A DNA stretch of 64,000 nt, taken from assembly GCA_030704615.1 (NCBI GenBank), contig CM060734.1:17050001-17114000 (forward strand), read 5' to 3'. The position numbers and the translations under genes are program-made. Every line of letters starts with the position of its first letter. Position 1 is the first letter of the stretch. Of the stretch, positions 57,953 to 64,000 are shown piece by piece. Under the pieces are notes generated by a model, which saw only the letters and a program-made list of their open reading frames with translations, had not been told where the DNA came from and did no database searches. The DNA is from Takakia lepidozioides. Its lineage: Eukaryota; Streptophyta; Takakiopsida; Takakiales; Takakiaceae.

Positions 57953-60900
57953 TCTTTCGGTGTTCTCCTGACCGCGCATGCCGACTCCGTACCCAAGGCG
58001 CCGTCCTCTCGTTTCGGTCATGCGAGAGGCCTCGCATCATGCTGCGATTGAGGGGCTGGGCCGTGCAGCTGAAAGCGGCATCTACCTTGGCAATGCGCGT
58101 TGAACGGAGTCCCTTGCATGTGGTTGCTATGGTGCCTCGCCAACCTTCAGGGATGCCATTCACACTAGGTGATAGCACGAAACACTTTGCGGGTTTCTTT
58201 CTTGGGTGGCTGTGCTGTATGCGGGGATTCAGGCTTTGGAATTGTCCTTTGAGCAATTCAGCCGAAACGAGTGTATTCTGGCCAAAGAAGCAAGAAAAGA
58301 CGGGATCGGGATAGTTAAACAAGGCCGATAATGAGTATATCTGGCACGTAGGTCAAGGCTGGAGCATGGAACAGCGCTGGCAGAAGATCCTTCGCAATGG
58401 TGGGACTGCAGCTTTGACAAGGTGAGATTTTTCTTCATGTCGGATGTGGACTGGATTGTACTCCTCGTTGTTGAGTGAAGTTAGAATCTCGCTTTGCTCT
58501 GCAAAAACTACTGTCAGTGTCGTAGGTACAATGTCCAGTCATTGCATGTGAAGTATGCATAGTTATCAATTGACAAGCTTCAACTTGGGAAAGCATGTGG
58601 AATTAACTTGTGGTGGATTTCGTGTAAGAGATTGTTTGTTACAATATCAGAAAAATATTTACATGTTGTTCTTCTTAAGAACGGAATGGAATTAGGATGC
58701 ACAAGGTCTTTTCCCTGGAGTTTGCAAGGTACTTGGGGTTGAGACTGTATGCTCCCTGGTCGTTTTCACGGACCGCTCCAGAATCTCCAGACTACAGACA
58801 TAAGCAGCGCACACAAGAGGGCTTGTGGATTGAGGGTTGGTTCAAAATTCCTTGGGTGAAAGGAATACTAATTGCCATGCCACAAGATCAAGAAAAGTCT
58901 CGTGATGGTGGAAAAATATTAGAGTGCAGTTCTGATTCTGGTGTAGATGCTCCTTCAAGGCTTGCAGATGAATGTGAGTATGAGTCATAGTGACCTGATT
59001 AGAGGGGCAGCCTTGTCATCCACAAGCTTGTTTAGCCTTGTCTTAGGATGCATCCTAAAATCAACACTTGTTTAGCTTGTTTAGCCTTGTCTTATGAGAC
59101 TCCTCACTTTAGAGAAGTTGAAGAAATATTTTTGGTTTGCTTGTTGATAGCCCGACACATCCTGCTTTCTTTCGTCCCATAAACTCTTTGAGTTCCCACA
59201 GATGCTATAAAGTTTCTCTCCTTATTTCTCCAACCTCAGGATTTGCTGGAAAGTTGTCCTAGCCACTTGGTGTACTGGTCTGGTTGTTCTTGGTTGTTTG
59301 ACAGTTGTGATTGGTGGTGTGAGTGCAGGGATGTATTTCGCCAGTGTTGGGGAGCTGGAGGCTTTGGTAGATAATGCCCGCGTGGTTGGTGTGACATACT
59401 TGGTGATCACACATCCCCTTTTGAGAAATGCAAGTTTATCGCTGATGAGGCAGGCCAGCTCGCTTTACCTGTAAGTTTGTCATCCTTCATAGGTTGAGAA
59501 TGGGAAACCTTCCGTTTTGCGGATCACCTTCATAATCTCGTCAGACCGCATGGAACAAATATGAGCCCTGTGGTTCATAGAAATCATGGCAGCTGCTTGC
59601 AGAAGAACGTAATGTAAGGACCTTATGCTCACAAGAAAGTCTGCAACTGTGTGTCTCTAATCTCCTCAGATCCCTGCCATGTCTGAAGACATGAACATCA
59701 TGCAGTGATATTTAAATGCGCAACTCAACAAGGCAGTTTATATTAGTGCTGTTTTCTCAGATGTGTGTGTGCATGTCTCTCAATGCATGCAACTCAATCT
59801 GCTAAAAGCATGCTGTGAATGGGCATTTCTGTTGTTATTTTTAGTAAATCTTGTTGAGTGAAGCCCATAAAGATGATGCCCGTGGTGTGTGGTTGTAAGT
59901 GTCAGGATACCCAAGCAAGCGAGTAGGCCCGTTCGTAAAGCAATCAATCAGTTTCCGATCTGATTCCACTGGAGAGGACTTGGAGGGTTACGCAGGTGCT
60001 AGGCCCTATGATAGGTGCTTACAAATCGTCCCACCCATTGTCCGATATTCTATATGTACTCTAGAAGTTTCGTACCAAAGCCTCCCACTGCTTCGTGCCC
60101 CCTTGCGTGGCTTTTCCCCTTAGTATATCTTTGAGAACTCTGAAACCATATTCTCAGTAAGATACAACTGCGCTTTAATTCCTCTGCTCAACACTGAAAT
60201 TTCCAATTTCTGTTTGTGACCAGCTAGAGTGCAGGTCAGCCTCACAAATGATGCCCTTACCTGTGGGAGACCTGCAATTCTGTTCTGGGCAACCACCTGG
60301 GAGGTTGTAAAACTGTGGTCTGCAGTTTTGCAATAGGGGAACATACATTTAAGTACTCTCTCTCTCTCTCCTTTTATGGAGACTGGAGGTGCTTAGCAGC
60401 ACATGAGGTGTTTTGATACTTCATTTTGTTTTCCTCCTGCGGTTCTTCCATGTCATGTAGACCCTCCCTCTGGACCTTACATGGACCTATGTAAAATACT
60501 CGTTTTTCGATGCTTGTTGTTTGAACACAGTGTACCAATGGATTCGGAAGAGGAAAGGATTGGACACAGGGCGATGGCCACAAGGCTATAGCACTGAGCA
60601 AACAATGCTTACGAGTACATTCTCTCTGTATCTGTCAATGTAAGTCCTCTAATTATGGTTTGACAGAACCCAGTGAACCTAGTGAACATTGGTTTTCTCC
60701 CAAAGTCTTTTGATGGCTCCCTCACGCCTATCATGAAGGATGGTTGAAGCACCTTTTCCAAGAATCTTGTCTATGGCCATTCCTCTCTTGCATGATTTCC
60801 TCACCGACTGTGGAAGAGTACATGGAGGAGAACTATTCCAAGTGTCCTAATGTCTAGAAGCCTATTGATAGTACTCACTCTGATTGGAATTGGCTAGGGA

Positions 60901-61366
60901 GATATGCAAATCCCCTAGGGATGATTGGCCCGATGGTTTACTTAGGTATGTTTCCCCTCATTTAATCTCCCGATACCCTTTGTTCGTAAATTTTCTATCT
61001 TCCTCATTTTTGTTTTCTCGTCCTTCCTAATTTTGTTGATTTATTCGTGAACAGTCCGCCCTCCTCATGTCAATGATATTATCTGACTTTAGCTTTTGCT
61101 TCACAGATTGACACGACGGGAGGTCTCCCGTCCTTTTTCAATTTGAGGATGTTATATGTTTTGATATTACCTTTTTCTTGTAATTTAGCATATTGGACAT
61201 TTTGAATATTTGGTCATTTGTTATCGCTTGGAGTCTTTGAAGTAGTTGGAGAGGGACGTGAACAGTCCTCCTACCTGATGTTAACGAAATTTTCTGATTT
61301 TAGTTTTTGTTTCCTGCAGTGAAACCAAAGTCTCAGAAACTGAAATCAAGCAAGAGCAAGGAATGA
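57953..61366 (+). CDS. Probable multi-exon gene for a membrane protein, incompletely resolved
   Basis: The best-supported exon is 59240-59470, bounded by CAACCTCAG and a GTAAGT donor. It encodes a hydrophobic stretch, KVVLATWCTGLVVLGCLTVV, then IGGVSAGMYFASVGELEALV and VVGVTYLVITHPLLRN, which looks like a membrane segment with a flanking soluble part. Other candidate pieces are a possible plastid-targeting start MASSFGVLLTAHADSVPK (57953), HVGQGWSMEQRWQKILRNGG before a GTGAG donor (about 58340-58421), EGLWIEGWFKIPWVKGILIA (about 58823-58882), LGRYANPLGMIGPMVYL before GTATG (about 60892-60945), and a lysine-rich end KPKSQKLKSSKSKE with TGA at about 61366. I could not join them in phase, and the family is not recognised, so the span and order are tentative. 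Confidence 0.35.
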
Positions 61367-61369
61367 AGT

Positions 61370-63030
61370 CGGGCCGGAAAGGAGCTAAAGTTGAGGTATA
61401 AGAGCCTTTCGTCAACGGAAGACTCTAGATCCGCAAAAAATGTTCTGATACCCATGTACTTCGCAGAAATGCTAGGATAATATATTCCCCGAACTTGTCT
61501 TATTGTTCGGATGATACTCATCAGTCTGTTGGAAATTATCATATGTTACGATGAGCATAGAATTTTACATTACGTTTTGGCGCGCTGATATCTGGAGTGC
61601 CATTTTTTTTCCACTCATGTGAGGTATCCTCAGCTTTGAATGGGAGATTGACATCAACAATAAATGATCTTCTCAGTGCAATTTTGTGTAGTACTTTCAC
61701 TTTTGTCTTACTTCCACAAAGATTATTGTTCACTTGTGTAATGGTTTTTTGACTTATTCAAAGTAACGTTTGATCTTTCAGCCATGTACATGTGTCTCGT
61801 TTTATTTGTTTTACAATGCAATCTTTGTCATATATTGTCACTCTTGTGGATGGGGGTAAAGCAGGCACGCCGGAGGGCACCTCAAGAGCGACTGAGAATT
61901 TAGAGGGGTGGGAGACACTGGGAAAGGTGGCAGGACTGCAGTCCTAGACAAAGAGGAATGGGGCTGCGGGGGAAGAGTCGGCGATCAACCATGCAGATTT
62001 AATTAGGAGGTGCATGCAGTGGGCCAGCAAAGCAGGGTTAAGCAACTCAATGATTAGAAAGTAAGCACACCGGCTTGATTAGGACCAACAACGCAACGGC
62101 GTGAGCCGTGCCTCAATATAATGTGAATTTTGGTTCGTGCGTGGATTTTACTTATGGAAAGTAGTTTTGTTCTTTTAGATCCCGAGGCATGGCTGTCCGC
62201 CTTTGATGGTAGTGTACTCCTATCGTCACACCCCGACCCCGACCCCAGTATATGCAAGATTTAGGGTTTCATCTATGTACATGGAGCTGCATTCTGTATT
62301 GATATTTAATTGGGACATGTGACGATGGGAGATCTCCCCTACCTTCCTCGCATATGCACGGCCTTCTAAGTGTTGATGTGGACCCTCGGTAATATTTTCC
62401 AGGGACTTTCTATGTTGATACCTTTGACTGAGACATTGGACTACAGAAGATCTCTTTTATTTGACTACAACATATAGGTTCTCAAGTTGGTATGAGGGAT
62501 GTGGCTCAGACAAGTCCACATCGACACTGTCGTAAAGTATTTCGTTAAAGGGAGAAACAGGTTAATGATAATGACAGGAGATATCCTGTGATCACAGAAC
62601 TTCAAAACAAACAATGTATGATATATATTTGGAATAAATCAACCAAAGTATCAAAATCTCCTTTTATTTTATTATCTATTACGTATTTTTATTATTTTAT
62701 AATATATTTATATATATAAATGTTATTTCTCGACTTTTGAAAGTCCAGATTTACTTAAAATTGAGTTCAATCAGCCATGGCCGTTCTGGACAAGAAGCGC
62801 GACAAAACAAAAGCTAACCGAAGTGAACCCCACACAAAGTTAAGAGAAGCAAGAGCAAGAGAAGCGCGAAGAGAACAAAGAGCGCATGAAGGATAAGAAA
62901 GCACAGCGAGAAGGAAAAAAACGAAGAATGAAACTAACAACGACGCCAACTAGGTGTAACCATAAGACACGTCGATTTAGCAAAAGATGGTGGTTCAATT
63001 AATTTTGGCAACATACAATTAATTATATGC
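61370..63030. other. Non-coding stretch with GACCCC, AT-rich and purine-rich runs
   Basis: GACCCC-type repeats occur at 62226-62246, an AT-rich tract at 62640-62720, and a purine-rich tract with GAAGCAAGAGCAAGAGAAGC-like words at 62845-62880. No gene, transposon protein or RNA was recognised. Confidence 0.4.
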
Positions 63031-63439
63031 GTAGTGGCACACACATGTCAAGGTGACACTCTGGCTGTCCTGAACTCCCGCCACGTCGGATGTAACCCTC
63101 CATTATGTAACCCTCTATCACGTGTATCAAACGCAGTAGTTATACATTTGCTGGATCACTGGGAGGAAGATGTTGTCCTGCATGTTGATGGGAGGAAGAT
63201 GTTGAACTCAATAAACTACAAATCTTTCAATTTGATGTTTGAAAACGATCCATAGTTGGCGCCACGGAGACGGAGCTCAGAATTGCAGAAAGCTAATGCT
63301 CCAAACCAAAAACGAGCTACAAATCTGAAAAAAGAGTTAGAGAGTAAATTAGGGTTTCGGCCTCCATTTCAACCACTACCCATCTGTTGGATAGTTGGCG
63401 TGTGTATGGATTGGATGCAATGGGAGAAGTTTAGAGTGC

Positions 63440-63930
63440 CACAAGTTCGGGTTACACGTTATCGGGTTACACGTTGTGGGGTTACGCATGATTTAAACAT
63501 GGGGCACGGTTCGGGTAACATGGGTAGAACAACCAACATGTAGCACCAATGGTAAGGGCATATACCCTCTTACGAGTGGTTGTGGGTTCAAACCACCTTG
63601 TTGGTTGTTACAAAGGTGTCCACCTTCCTACCGGAAGGCAGTAGCCCTTTTGGGTCAAGTGACACCATAAGTTACGCTTGCTTCGGAAACGCGTCCACCT
63701 TTGAACATGGGTAGGGGTTACATTGGGTGACGCGAGGCTCTCATGGGGCGGATTTACACGATGTAAGGTTACAGAGGGTTACACTATCGGGGTTACATTA
63801 GCTGGGTGATCATATGGTGACATACGGGTGACATAAGTTGGGGTTACATGTTGCGGGGTTACACGATTTGGGTTACATGGGCGGGGGTTACAGAGGGTTA
63901 CTCGAGGCCCACATGGGCGGGGTGACTTCA
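63440..63930 (+). repeat. Degenerate GTTACA-rich repeat array, split by a SINE
   Basis: The core GGGGTTACA(C/T) recurs at irregular spacing of about 12-30 bp at 63449-63530 and again at 63714-63920 (for example GGTTACACGTTATC, GGGGTTACATTAGC, GGGGTTACATGTTG, GGGTTACATGGGC). The SINE at 63528-63703 separates the two halves. The repeat probably extends up to the window end. Confidence 0.6.
63528..63703 (+). mobile_element. tRNA-derived SINE, copy C, with 11-bp target duplication
   Basis: The copy begins AACAACCAACATGTAGCACC, with an A box (TAGCACCAATGGTAAGGGC) and B box (GGTTCAAACC). It continues through GGTGTCCACCTTCC, GGCAGTAGCCCTTTTGGGTC and GTGACACCATAAGTTACGC. AACATGGGTAG flanks it at 63517-63527 and 63704-63714. 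This is the best-delimited of the three copies and defines a family length of about 176 bp. Confidence 0.85.
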
Positions 63931-64000
63931 CAGGGCGATTTGCGTTTTCATAGTCCTACGGTTTGTTTATGATTTTTAATATTTAATGCCCTCCAAGTCT

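Noticed and set aside
57525-58322. 265-codon minus-strand frame
   Set aside because: It has no family motif, a Ser/Arg-rich random look, and overlaps plus-strand candidate exons of the membrane-protein gene.

Overview
The window is nuclear DNA of a land plant. Three genes show this: an ATXR7-type histone methyltransferase with GYF, SET and post-SET domains, a short plant protein with the CLCSPSKHPGSFRC signature, and an importin-beta fragment. They sit in long introns and dense transposon debris (CACTA, Ty3/gypsy, LINE, SINE, fold-back elements). The large, repeat-rich layout would suit a non-flowering land plant such as a fern or lycophyte, but the species cannot be fixed from the sequence. 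ORFs here are mostly noise, so genes were called from family motifs, phase-matched splice sites and reading-frame logic.

Layout. 1-5.5 kb: + strand exons of a Gfo/Idh/MocA-type oxidoreductase that began before the window. A conserved middle exon is missing where an antisense LINE fragment sits. 8.8-9.3 kb: intact serine-rich-like gene on the minus strand, with a probable 5'UTR intron. 10.3-14.4 kb: two fold-back elements, copies of a promoter-like module (TTCTAGAA palindrome plus TATA box), and two copies of a tRNA-derived SINE. 19.5-26.7 kb: a strongly strand-skewed block holding a decayed, unrecognised retroelement ORF on the minus strand, interrupted by a 1.25-kb non-autonomous CACTA element with a clean 3-bp target duplication. 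27.3-29.3 kb: tandem repeats and a broken importin-beta 5' fragment. 30.7-35.6 kb: a large compound repeat (direct and inverted copies) with an embedded ~112-bp satellite. 36.2-39.2 kb: CACTA transposase remains fused in frame to the end of a gypsy integrase. 39.7-42.7 kb: a 5'-truncated LINE on the + strand with a 291-bp insertion.

43.9-54.5 kb carries the main gene: a 12-exon ATXR7-like H3K4 methyltransferase. Every exon junction keeps phase, and the model gives about 2,133 residues, including an unusual 34-residue repeat array of about 15 units just before the catalytic region. 57.9-61.4 kb probably holds another multi-exon + strand gene, of which one membrane-spanning exon is well supported; its identity is unresolved. 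The last kilobase is a degenerate GTTACA-rich repeat with a third SINE copy inserted, flanked by an 11-bp target duplication.

Only the ATXR7-like and serine-rich-like genes look intact. The rest is a record of repeated nested insertion.
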